Assembly: GCA_015662175.1 (NCBI GenBank)
Contig: DQUR01000020.1
Coordinates: 1 to 7,717, forward strand
Length of the DNA: 7,717 bases
From: Thermococcus paralvinellae
GTDB lineage: Archaea; Methanobacteriota_B; Thermococci; Thermococcales; Thermococcaceae
Direction of reading: 5' to 3'
The notes below the pieces were generated by a model that was not told the origin of the DNA, did not search any database, and saw nothing but the letters and a program-made list of their open reading frames with translations. Shown in pieces: positions 1-5,738 of the stretch; the stretch's first letter is position 1; every line of letters starts with the position of its first letter. The translations under genes were made by a program, and so were the position numbers.

Positions 1-1664
1 ACATCCTCAATGCCCCTTCCATGAACAATCAGGAAGTCCCTACCGTGCAGGTTGATGACGGCTGGGTTGCTTATGATCACCGCGTTCTTTAAATCATAGA
101 GTGGTTTTGCATACTCCCTGTAAAATTCTGGCTGAGGGAGCGCAGGCCTTGCAGCATCGTGGTTACCCGGCCCGATGAACATGGTTATATGCTCCGGGAC
201 GTTTGCCAGAAGGTTTGCCAGAGCTTCATACTGATCGAATATATCCGGAATTGAGAGCTCACTGTACTGGCCCGGGTATATTCCTATTCCATCAACAACA
301 TCTCCAGCAATTATCATGTACTTTATTCTGCTCACAATTTCTTCCTCCTCTTTGCTCTCAACGTTGCCGTTGAGCCATTCAAGGAACTTCATGAATGCCT
401 TTTCACAGAATTTTGCACTTCCCACGTGAATATCACTGATCAGAACGGCATAAACCTTTTCCTCGAGGGGTGGCTTTTCCCGCTTGTAGAGTGGGACATC
501 GGGCAAGTAAAGTTTGTTTGCAAATAAAATCCCGCGCTTTGAATAATGCCCTCTAAAGGCAACGACACTATCTGGCAGAACTTCAAAAGCCTTCTTGTAA
601 TCCTCGCTATCCTTTCCCAGGAACACCTTGACAACACCACTCATGTCCTCCACTTCAAAAACAAAGCCCTTTTTGGTTTCCCTTTTTGAGCTGACAAGGC
701 CAATAATTGTGACTTCTTCCTCTGGGTTAATATAACTCAGCTTTCCTATATCCACAATCCCACTAACCTCAGGATTCTCCCTTAAAATTCTTCTTAATTT
801 TTTAAGTCTGCTTTTGAAGTAGTTTTCATAAACCTTAACTATAATCTCCCCTTCCTTACCATTTGCATCCTTGGCTTTTGGAGGCTTTAATTTAACTTTC
901 CTTACGTCGAATTTGATTTCATACTCAGCCTTTATTTTTTTAGCGATGAATTCAAAGCTTTCATTTGGCTCAATCCTGAAGTTCTCGTAAATTGAATATG
1001 CCCTCTTTTCTTCAGCAGGAATTTCTTCCCCTTCCAGCGGAACCAAGATCCCGTAATCACCATAAACTGCCTTCACCCTAACACCATTCTCTTCATTACC
1101 GTTGCCGTACTCCTCAACGCCGAGAGTTCCAGTGGAAATAAAACTCTGTCCCCCCTCAATTGTTGGTTCTTCCTCCATAATTTCCCCAGAAATAGTCTCA
1201 GAAACGGTATTCTTAACGGGAGTTCCAGTGGAAATAAATGTTCTTTCTTCTGAAGGTATTTCTTGAGTTTCAGCCATTATTTCAGTTTGAACAGAATTTT
1301 GATGTTGAATCTCGGCAGTTTCTAAAAGCTCAGATGTTGTTTCACCGTTTATGGTCATCTGAGCAGAGATTTCATCTGAACCTTTGGAAGTGCCAATTTC
1401 CATTGGAAGCTCAGATATAGATGCCCCCTTGTTTTCCACTGGAGCCTTTGGGGGACATTTCGTGAAAGTTTCCAATAATATCCCCTTAACCCCGAGAAAC
1501 TCTTTGGCAAGCGTTTCATCAATCACAAACGTGCTTTTAGCCCGTGCAAATTTCACAAGCTCTGCCAAGGTGAAGTTCTTCTTATAGTGTTCCGAGAGGA
1601 TAAAGTAGGCCGGTGGTGTAATGAGATAGCGATTGGAAAGCAGATCCCTCACCAACTCACCCAT
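1..1664 (-). CDS. polB: DNA polymerase D (Pol II) small subunit DP1, 3' end cut by window edge
   Basis: This is the small subunit of archaeal D-family polymerase, which supplies 3'-5' proofreading and pairs with the catalytic large subunit DP2. The window holds 554 codons. Residues 1-60 form a small helical domain starting MGELVRDLL. Residues 70-195 are a low-complexity, acidic, Ser/Thr-rich linker, and an OB-fold lies near 315-390. From about 403 comes the Mre11-like calcineurin phosphoesterase domain, with metal-ligand motifs DIH (D411-H413), GDVVDG (D455), GNHD (N501-D503) and HGRG (H548). The nuclease residues look intact. The ATG at 1662-1664 overlaps the TGA of orc1/cdc6 (ATGA), and a GGAGG lies upstream within that gene's last codons, so translation is coupled. 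The DP2 gene would be expected just beyond the window. The linker encodes the hexapeptide FISTGT twice, because its DNA carries ORB-like elements. Confidence 0.96.
   Translation of the reverse strand, partial: MGELVRDLLSNRYLITPPAYFILSEHYKKNFTLAELVKFARAKSTFVIDETLAKEFLGVKGILLETFTKCPPKAPVENKGASISELPMEIGTSKGSDEISAQMTINGETTSELLETAEIQHQNSVQTEIMAETQEIPSEERTFISTGTPVKNTVSETISGEIMEEEPTIEGGQSFISTGTLGVEEYGNGNEENGVRVKAVYGDYGILVPLEGEEIPAEEKRAYSIYENFRIEPNESFEFIAKKIKAEYEIKFDVRKVKLKPPKAKDANGKEGEIIVKVYENYFKSRLKKLRRILRENPEVSGIVDIGKLSYINPEEEVTIIGLVSSKRETKKGFVFEVEDMSGVVKVFLGKDSEDYKKAFEVLPDSVVAFRGHYSKRGILFANKLYLPDVPLYKREKPPLEEKVYAVLISDIHVGSAKFCEKAFMKFLEWLNGNVESKEEEEIVSRIKYMIIAGDVVDGIGIYPGQYSELSIPDIFDQYEALANLLANVPEHITMFIGPGNHDAARPALPQPEFYREYAKPLYDLKNAVIISNPAVINLHGRDFLIVHGRGIED
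1126..1156 (+). promoter_or_regulatory. ORB copy inside polB, G-run replaced by C-run
   Basis: Positions 1126-1148 are identical over 23 consecutive bases to the left oriC ORB read on its own strand (3743 down to 3721): dyad, A-tract and ACTCTG. Where that ORB has its G-run, this one has T and then a C-run. It lies in the DP1 linker and encodes part of GGQSFISTGT (171-180). Confidence 0.75.
1222..1238 (+). promoter_or_regulatory. Second ORB-like element inside polB
   Basis: GTTCCAGTGGAAATAAA is identical to the first 17 bases of the copy at 1126 and of the left oriC ORB. It has no G-run and encodes FISTGT (143-148) in DP1. Confidence 0.6.
1398..1408. promoter_or_regulatory. Imperfect ORB-like dyad inside polB
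   Basis: TTCCATTGGAA keeps both dyad arms but has a changed centre. It is 16 bp from the G-flanked element at 1424-1454. Confidence 0.3.
1424..1454 (-). promoter_or_regulatory. ORB inside polB with five G/C on both flanks
   Basis: The minus strand reads TCCAGTGGAAAACAAGGGGG, matching the dyad-A-tract-G-run layout of archaeal ORBs with a shorter spacer. The plus strand also has a five-G run on the other side (1450-1454), so the site is nearly symmetric. It encodes CPPKAPVENKGA (70-81) of the DP1 linker. Confidence 0.6.
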
Positions 1665-2923
1665 CAAAACAACCTCCTTTGAATTGCAATGTTTACAGGG
1701 AGGAGCGGCTGAAGGGAGTAATCAAAGCGATAGATATTCTTAACCTTATATGGTGTAACGTTCAGCCTTATTTCCTTTGTCCTTCCATACCTCCCCTTGC
1801 TAACAACTTTGGCATTGATGATCCCCAACATGTCAAGCTCGTTTATTAGATCACTGATCCTCCGCTGGGTTAGGGGCTCAACGTCCATATAGTCACAGAG
1901 CTCTTTATACACAGCATAGACATCTCCCGTATTTGCAGGCAGGTCACCATTCTCATCAAGGAGTACTATGGAGTAAAGGAGAATCTTTGAATGCAGGGGG
2001 AGGGTTTTAATAACCTCCTCCATGGTATCCTGCTCAATCTTTTCCTGAGCTTTCCAGACATGTTTCTCTGTAACTTTTGATGCCCCCTCCCTCTCGGCAA
2101 TTTCACCACTGACTCTAAGCAAATCCAAAGCCCTTCTGGCATCACCATGTTCCCTTGCTGCCAAAGCGGCGCAGAGCGGGACGACGGCATCATCCAGAAC
2201 ATCTGGATAAAAGGCCTCCCGAGCCCTTTGCATTAAAATATCCCTCAGCTGGTTTGCATCATATGGTGGAAAAACTACCTCCTCTTCACTGAGGCTTGAA
2301 AGGACCCTCGGGTCAAGATACTCTTTAAACTTCAAATCATTTGAAATTCCTATAACACTAACCTTTGCATTATTCAATTCAGTGTTTATACGGGTCAGGC
2401 TGTAAAGGATGTCGTCCCCACTTTTCTTGATTAATTTATCGATTTCATCAAGGACTATTATCACGAATCTCTCCCTCGCATCGATAACATCCTTAAGCTT
2501 TTTATAAACCTCATCGGTAGGCCACCCAACCAATGGGACTTCAAAACCACTCTCATGCTTGAAATAATTTACGATATTAGCTAAAACCCTATACTGGGTA
2601 TCGACGATTTCACAGTTAAGATATATAACATCCACTGGAATCCCATACCTCTGAGAAATTTTTTTCAACTCCTCCGTAACGAATTTTACAGTAACGGTTT
2701 TACCGGTGCCTGTTTTCCCATATACAAACACATTGGAAGGAGTCTCACCCCTCAGCACAGGAACCAGAATGTGAGCCAACGTCTCTATCTGTTCCCTTCT
2801 GTGAGGTAATTCTTTGGGGGTATAACTGTGTCTAAGCACTTCTTTATTCTTGAAAATTCTGCGTGCCTTTAGGTACTTTTCAAAGATTGAATCAAGATAT
2901 GTCTGTTCCTTCCTTTCCATCAT
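1664..2923 (-). CDS. cdc6: Orc1/Cdc6 replication initiator (AAA+ ATPase)
   Basis: This is the archaeal origin-binding initiator, combining the roles of eukaryotic Orc1 and Cdc6: it binds ORBs and helps load MCM helicase. The 419 residues are normal for Thermococcales. Visible motifs are Walker A GKTGTGKT (69-76), Walker B IIVLDEID (155-162), sensor 1 GISND (192-196), the LDPRVLSS segment with R206 as probable arginine finger, sensor 2 around GDARRALDLLR (260-270), and a C-terminal winged-helix DNA-binding domain (about 305-400). Two adjacent ATGs begin the frame. A GGAGGG at 2927-2932 is 3 nt from the first and 6 nt from the second (2918-2920), so the second may be the real start (418 aa). 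An ORB-like dyad overlaps this ribosome binding site, which suggests autoregulation. It is first gene of a cdc6-polB transcription unit and lies beside its own origin, as is usual in this order. Confidence 0.98.
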   Translation of the reverse strand: MMERKEQTYLDSIFEKYLKARRIFKNKEVLRHSYTPKELPHRREQIETLAHILVPVLRGETPSNVFVYGKTGTGKTVTVKFVTEELKKISQRYGIPVDVIYLNCEIVDTQYRVLANIVNYFKHESGFEVPLVGWPTDEVYKKLKDVIDARERFVIIVLDEIDKLIKKSGDDILYSLTRINTELNNAKVSVIGISNDLKFKEYLDPRVLSSLSEEEVVFPPYDANQLRDILMQRAREAFYPDVLDDAVVPLCAALAAREHGDARRALDLLRVSGEIAEREGASKVTEKHVWKAQEKIEQDTMEEVIKTLPLHSKILLYSIVLLDENGDLPANTGDVYAVYKELCDYMDVEPLTQRRISDLINELDMLGIINAKVVSKGRYGRTKEIRLNVTPYKVKNIYRFDYSLQPLLPVNIAIQRRLF

Positions 2924-2926
2924 CGA

Positions 2927-2932
2927 CCCTCC
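2927..2932 (-). promoter_or_regulatory. Ribosome binding site of cdc6
   Basis: The minus strand reads GGAGGG. The gap is 3 nt to the ATG at 2921-2923 and 6 nt to the ATG at 2918-2920; the second spacing is more typical. The site is partly covered by the ORB-like dyad at 2929-2941. Confidence 0.7.
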
Positions 2933-2941
2933 ACTGGAAAT
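2929..2941. promoter_or_regulatory. Mini-ORB at the cdc6 start
   Basis: The plus strand reads CTCCACTGGAAAT, matching the ORB dyad core TCCASTGGA. It lies in the cdc6 leader and overlaps the Shine-Dalgarno sequence, so bound Orc1/Cdc6 could repress its own gene. The site is seen directly; the regulation is inferred. Confidence 0.6.
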
Positions 2942-2980
2942 ATATCAGATGGTTCTGGAAATGTTTCCTATTTTGAAAGC

Positions 2981-2989
2981 ATATTTTAA
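2981..2989 (-). promoter_or_regulatory. cdc6: Possible TATA box of cdc6-polB
   Basis: The minus strand reads TTAAAATAT about 60 nt upstream of the start codon, which would give a leader of roughly 35 nt. The region is AT-rich throughout and no purine-rich BRE is obvious, so this is only the best-placed candidate. Confidence 0.3.
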
Positions 2990-3067
2990 CATTTAGTTAC
3001 ATAATTTATCAACTAATGTAACATAATATTCCAATAAAACCCATGAAGCCATCAGCGTTAGTATTAG

Positions 3068-3080
3068 CTCCACAGGAAAC
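3068..3080. promoter_or_regulatory. Imperfect ORB-like dyad
   Basis: CTCCACAGGAAAC differs from the mini-ORB core at one central position and lacks a G-run. An AGGAAACA repeat follows 17 bp later. It could be a weak Orc1/Cdc6 site within the origin region. Confidence 0.35.
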
Positions 3081-3472
3081 ATAAGATGCAGAGGAAACAA
3101 TAGGATGGTATCATATAGAGTATATATGTTTTATTGGGCAAGTTAGTGTAAATGTTCTGGGAATAAATTAAAACCCAATTCCACAATTCTACATTTGGAT
3201 GTCAATAAACATCGAGTCTATAGGTGAACTCAGAGCTTCATCTATAAACCCCTCAGCTCCTTTAGGTAATCTAATTTACAATTACAATCAAACTTTCAAA
3301 GACAGTTAGTACAAGACCTTCTTCCAAATCCAATTACCTAACAAGTTCGTTAACTCCCAAGAATAGCTGCCAGTGCATCATTAAATTCAGCCTTTCCAGA
3401 GTTTTTATCTGAATCCACTCTCTTTTTTAGCCTCTTTTCAGGGGCAGGGCTATCGTTTCTACCCTCAAGATA

Positions 3473-3486
3473 TCTCCACAGGAAAT
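3473..3486. promoter_or_regulatory. Imperfect ORB-like dyad
   Basis: TCTCCACAGGAAAT carries the same central variant (CCACAGG) as the dyad at 3068-3080. It lies within the broken small gene and has no G-run nearby. Confidence 0.3.
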
Positions 3487-3510
3487 CACCAACAAATTAA
3501 AATACTATCG

Positions 3511-3521
3511 TCCACTGGAAA
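3511..3521. promoter_or_regulatory. Mini-ORB
   Basis: TCCACTGGAAA matches the ORB dyad core exactly and lies inside the broken small reading frame, about 200 bp left of the full ORB at 3717. It has no G-run. Confidence 0.45.
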
Positions 3522-3716
3522 GGCCGAGGTATGTGCACATCAATGTACACCGGAAGGTGATATTTGTAAAGGCTAAAAATACTACCATCCACAATTTCGT
3601 CTGGAGCGAAATTGAACATAAATGTTCACAAAATCATGTTCATCAATGAAAATATCTGGGCATAATATTAAACAAGAAAATTTGACAAACAGCTAAAAGT
3701 TAAATAGAGTATTGAA

Positions 3717-3744
3717 CCCCCAGAGTTTTATTTCCACTGGAACC
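3717..3744 (-). promoter_or_regulatory. Full origin recognition box (left)
   Basis: On the minus strand: GGTTCCAGTGGAAATAAA, then ACTCT, then a run of five G (C-run 3717-3721 on plus). Dyad, A-tract and G-run fit the archaeal ORB consensus. The first part is duplicated in the polB gene at 1126-1148. Confidence 0.85.
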
Positions 3745-3991
3745 AGGCGCAAACACCCTACCTGTGTTTTATTTTTGGTGATAAACACTCCCATTGTTTA
3801 TTGTCTCTGTAGTATATAAACTTATCTATGAACACTGTTCAAAAATTAGGTCAATAACAGTCCAAGAGATGAAAAAAGTCGGGAAATGTATTTAAAATAA
3901 ATAAACAAATGATCAATTCCCTATGTAAAAACCTTTTTCGAACTTTTTGACACAATTATCCCGTATAGAGCATTTTCATATCCCGAAACCA

Positions 3992-4020
3992 GGTTCCAGT
4001 GGAAATGAAACTCTGGGGGG
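3992..4020 (+). promoter_or_regulatory. Full origin recognition box (right)
   Basis: On the plus strand: GGTTCCAGTGGAAATGAAAC, then TCT, then six G at 4015-4020. It differs from the left ORB by one base in the A-tract and one extra G. It is an inverted partner of the box at 3717-3744. Confidence 0.85.
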
Positions 4021-4139
4021 CTATTTCGATAGCCATCTTAAGGGACCTTTATTTCCTGTGGAAATGTTTCGTGTGTAGAGGGCAACGATAATCACCTGAC
4101 TTTTGATGGCTATAAACTAACCATAAATCAAAAGAATCA
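4021..4139. repeat. Right flank of origin with a 9-bp inverted repeat
   Basis: ATAGCCATC at 4029-4037 pairs with GATGGCTAT at 4105-4113, a perfect 9-bp inverted repeat with a 67-bp loop enclosing the dyad at 4052-4066. It lies between the right ORB and the end of the DUF6884 gene remnant. No gene is visible here. Confidence 0.35.
4052..4066. promoter_or_regulatory. Imperfect ORB-like dyad
   Basis: TTTCCTGTGGAAATG keeps both dyad arms (TTTCC / GGAAA) but has a changed centre and no G-run. It lies 32 bp right of the full ORB and could be an accessory site. Confidence 0.4.
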
Positions 4140-4591
4140 TTACAGTTCCTTTTTCTCAACTATCGCCTTTTTCATTGCCGAGATCATTTTGCCCATTCCC
4201 CCAAGTCCCTGGAGAGGGGCAACGATTTTCTTCCCCTTAAACACTTTTTTGACTGTATTCACGTAATATCTTCCAGCTATAACAACTATATCTCATCGTA
4301 CTTCATCAGTCCTTTTTGTTCGGCTTGCCTTCTCAGTTCTTCTATAGTGATGGGATCTGTCGATGGATCATTGAATGTTACGTTGTAGTTTCCCGGTATC
4401 ACTTCATCTGGAAAAAGGAAACCGTATTTAGCGGAGAGAATAACGTAGGTTCCTGGATAGAACTTTTCTGCATACTCTATACACGTCTTTACAAAGGGGC
4501 CAATGTAGGTATCTTTTGCCTTTGTAGGGCCGGCATTTGGGTATTTATCCCAGATCTTTAAACTGCCACATGGAACTACACACAACCTCAT
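4140..4591 (-). pseudogene. DUF6884-like protein gene, frameshifted near its middle
   Basis: The intact upstream part (4286-4591, 101 aa, starting MRLCVVPCGSLKIWDKYP) matches my recollection of the DUF6884 family: a CG...KIWDK start, the AGPTKAKDTYIGPF segment, VILSAKYGF, and PGNYNVTF. It ends abruptly at MKYDEI followed by TAG. One frame over, starting directly after the break, the minus strand is open to a TAA at 4140-4142 and encodes VVIAGRYYVNTVKKVFKGKK and then a Gly-rich APLQGLGGMGKM segment, the expected rest of the fold. Removing two bases (a TA duplication within 4287-4291) restores a 149-aa protein reading ...YDEIVVIAGRYY. The biochemical role of the family is not established to my knowledge. 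The start codon overlaps the AGOG stop (ATGA) with GGAGGT 6 nt upstream, so the pair was co-translated. It may be a true mutation, a sequencing error or recoding. Confidence 0.85.
4287..4291 (-). other. Frameshift point: extra TA in the DUF6884-like gene
   Basis: The minus strand reads GAG-ATA-TAG-TTG; without the second TA it would read GAG-ATA-GTT-GTT and continue the protein. An ATATA dinucleotide tract fits replication slippage. Confidence 0.75.
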
Positions 4592-5364
4592 CTTAAGACC
4601 TCCACAAGTTCTCTACCTATATTTTCAAGTCCAAATTCTGAGAAGTACTCTATAATTTCATCTCTGTCAAGTGTACCGATCTGCCAGATTAGAGAGTCGA
4701 GATGGATCATATTTATATCAACTCTCGTTTTCAACTCCTCCAGAACAGCACTCCAGAAATTTCTAATGTCGTCATCATTTTTAAATTCAACCCCAAGTCT
4801 TTTCGTAAACTCCTTAACCTTGTAATCAACGGGAATGGGTATTTTCTCAAAAGAAAAGTTTGTTTCTCCAGCCATTAGAAGTGAAATTCCGAGACACTTC
4901 ATTGCGAAGGCTATGGTTTTTGCGTTACCTTTCTGTTTCATAGTTTCAGCCAATCTATACCATATTTTGACAAAATCCTTCGCCACATCTTCCGGTTTAG
5001 AAGTCCAGAGTTCTTGAGCTAAACTACTTGAAAGAAATCTTTTTAATCTCCTGATCTTTGCATTTGAAAAGCGTTCCTTCGAATAAAATTCTTCCAAAAT
5101 ATTTATCAGTTCTTCAGGAGATTTGGGAACGGGTTTACCCTCAAGTAGATTACTTAGTGGGGGCCAGTATGCCTTCTCAGCTCTGCCCTTGAGCTGATAG
5201 TCGTTTAAGCCTGCAACAATCATAAGAACTGCAAATTTTCCAAATCCATATCTTTTAAGGAATTTATGCATATGGATCCATTCTGGTTCTTTTTTAACTA
5301 TTTCGTTCCAAACTTGAAGGGGAATTTTAGAGAGAATTTCTGCCACATCTCTGGCAGATACCAT
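4588..5364 (-). CDS. Archaeal 8-oxoguanine DNA glycosylase / AP lyase (AGOG family)
   Basis: The product removes 8-oxoguanine from DNA and cleaves the resulting abasic site in base-excision repair. The 258-aa protein is all helical, as expected for the helix-hairpin-helix glycosylase fold. Family features seen are NDYQLKGRAEKAYW near the N-terminus, the SNAKIRRLKRF segment, KTIAFAMKC with the probable Schiff-base lysine K149, and PIPVDYKV with the catalytic aspartate D180. Their 31-residue spacing is close to the 32 of the characterised Pyrobaculum AGOG (K140/D172, from memory). I chose the ATG at 5362-5364 because AGGTGA (5372-5377) lies 7 nt upstream; the TTG two codons earlier, at 5368-5370, is too close to it. 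Its stop overlaps the start of the DUF6884-like gene. It is divergent from radA and close to the origin. No damage to the gene is seen. Confidence 0.88.
   Translation of the reverse strand: MVSARDVAEILSKIPLQVWNEIVKKEPEWIHMHKFLKRYGFGKFAVLMIVAGLNDYQLKGRAEKAYWPPLSNLLEGKPVPKSPEELINILEEFYSKERFSNAKIRRLKRFLSSSLAQELWTSKPEDVAKDFVKIWYRLAETMKQKGNAKTIAFAMKCLGISLLMAGETNFSFEKIPIPVDYKVKEFTKRLGVEFKNDDDIRNFWSAVLEELKTRVDINMIHLDSLIWQIGTLDRDEIIEYFSEFGLENIGRELVEVLR
4598..4603 (-). promoter_or_regulatory. Ribosome binding site of the DUF6884-like gene
   Basis: GGAGGT on the minus strand sits inside the last AGOG codons, 6 nt before the overlapping ATG. This supports translational coupling and fixes the start at 4591. 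Confidence 0.8.
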
Positions 5365-5371
5365 TATCAAC

Positions 5372-5377
5372 TCACCT
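5372..5377 (-). promoter_or_regulatory. Ribosome binding site of the AGOG gene
   Basis: AGGTGA on the minus strand lies 7 nt before the ATG at 5364 but only 1 nt before the alternative TTG at 5370, so it decides the start. Confidence 0.8.
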
Positions 5378-5572
5378 CTTTATATTTTCAATTTTGCTCA
5401 TTCTAAGTTAATTAACTTTACGTAAAATCTTAAAATCTCTAAACAACTTTAGACTAAAGTTTATAAAAAGCTGTTAAGCAAATGGTGGTTCCTTAAGCTC
5501 ACCAATCTTTAAATGTGATCCGGATTTTTGAGGTGGTAGGACAGTTTCCATATATTACTCTGGCGGGCATCA

Positions 5573-5586
5573 TTTCCACTGGAAAC
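5573..5586. promoter_or_regulatory. Mini-ORB upstream of radA
   Basis: TTTCCACTGGAAAC. Read on the minus strand it shares TTCCAGTGGAAATGA (15 nt) with the right oriC ORB, so it is more than the dyad alone. It lies about 100 bp upstream of the radA TATA box and has no G-run. Confidence 0.55.
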
Positions 5587-5683
5587 TTAACTATTTGGAA
5601 ATTTATTCGCCTAAAATCAGCTTTATTCGTTTTGTATTTTTTATTTTAAACCATATACAGCTTTTTTCCTGGAAAGAGAAAAG

Positions 5684-5690
5684 TATATAA
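5684..5690 (+). promoter_or_regulatory. radA: radA promoter (TATA box with purine-rich BRE)
   Basis: TATATAA is preceded by the purine-rich GAGAAAAG, as expected for a BRE. Transcription would start near 5712, giving a leader of about 25 nt that contains GGTGA (5729-5733). Confidence 0.75.
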
Positions 5691-5738
5691 CCCCCAATAT
5701 CTTACACTCACCAATGTTCATGCTCATGGGTGATGCTG

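Larger units (their letters stand above)
2942..3349. other. Left part of the origin intergenic region, no gene seen
   Basis: This AT-rich stretch lies between the cdc6 leader and the broken small gene. It holds an imperfect ORB-like dyad at 3068-3080 (CTCCACAGGAAAC), a second AGGAAACA copy at 3091-3098, and the possible cdc6 promoter. The only plus-strand frame with an ATG (3199-3309, 36 aa) has no ribosome binding site and is not supported as a gene. Confidence 0.5.
3350..3619 (-). pseudogene. Broken 90-codon reading frame with one internal TAA
   Basis: Reading the minus strand from the ATG at 3617-3619 gives 40 codons, beginning MFNFAPDEIVDG and ending RPFQWTIVF. A single TAA follows at 3497-3499 (codon 41). 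The same frame then stays open for 48 more codons (FVGDFLWRYLEGRND...FNDALAAILGS) to a TAA at 3350-3352. The two halves look like one small protein: an aromatic/hydrophobic centre, then a basic stretch EKRLKKR and an amphipathic C-terminus. About five stops would be expected by chance over this length of AT-rich DNA, so one stop is suggestive but not proof. The ribosome binding site is weak. I do not recognise the family. Two ORB-like dyads fall inside it, where TTC-CAG-TGG and TTC-CTG-TGG encode FQW and FLW. Alternatives are a 40-aa product alone, a sequencing error at codon 41, or chance. Confidence 0.45.
3717..4020. other. oriC: Core replication origin (oriC): two diverging ORBs around an AT-rich unwinding region
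   Basis: Full ORBs at 3717-3744 (minus orientation) and 3992-4020 (plus orientation) face away from each other, with their G-runs outward. They enclose about 247 bp of AT-rich DNA, richest at roughly 3885-3960, where A/T tracts such as TATTTAAAATAAATAAA occur. No reading frame fills it. Archaeal origins studied in Pyrococcus and Sulfolobus have this ORB-DUE-ORB plan next to an orc1/cdc6 gene. The arrangement is seen directly; origin activity is inferred from motif and position. Confidence 0.85.
5365..5738. other. Divergent intergenic region between AGOG and radA
   Basis: The region holds the AGOG leader, a possible minus-strand AT-rich promoter near 5428-5436, an ORB-like dyad at 5573-5586, and the radA promoter at 5684-5690. 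Neither strand has a convincing reading frame, and no tRNA or other RNA gene is recognised. Confidence 0.6.

Noticed and set aside
1966..2202. 78-codon minus-strand frame overlapping cdc6
   Set aside because: It lies wholly inside the well-conserved cdc6 gene in another frame, with no ribosome binding site and a composition unlike a protein of its own.
2631..2640. TCCACTGGAA inside cdc6
   Set aside because: It encodes part of GIPVDVIY, a conserved Orc1/Cdc6 stretch, and the match does not extend past the dyad.
3199..3309. 36-codon plus-strand frame starting MSINIESIGEL in the origin region
   Set aside because: No ribosome binding site, short, no recognisable family and no clear promoter; chance is the simpler explanation.
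4316..4561. 81-codon plus-strand frame opposite the DUF6884-like gene
   Set aside because: Antisense to a recognisable protein-coding frame, with no ribosome binding site or promoter.
5470..5590. Possible box C/D RNA (AUGAUGC on the minus strand near the mini-ORB)
   Set aside because: No D box (CUGA) at a suitable distance and no closing stem; the near-C-box arises from the ORB-like sequence.
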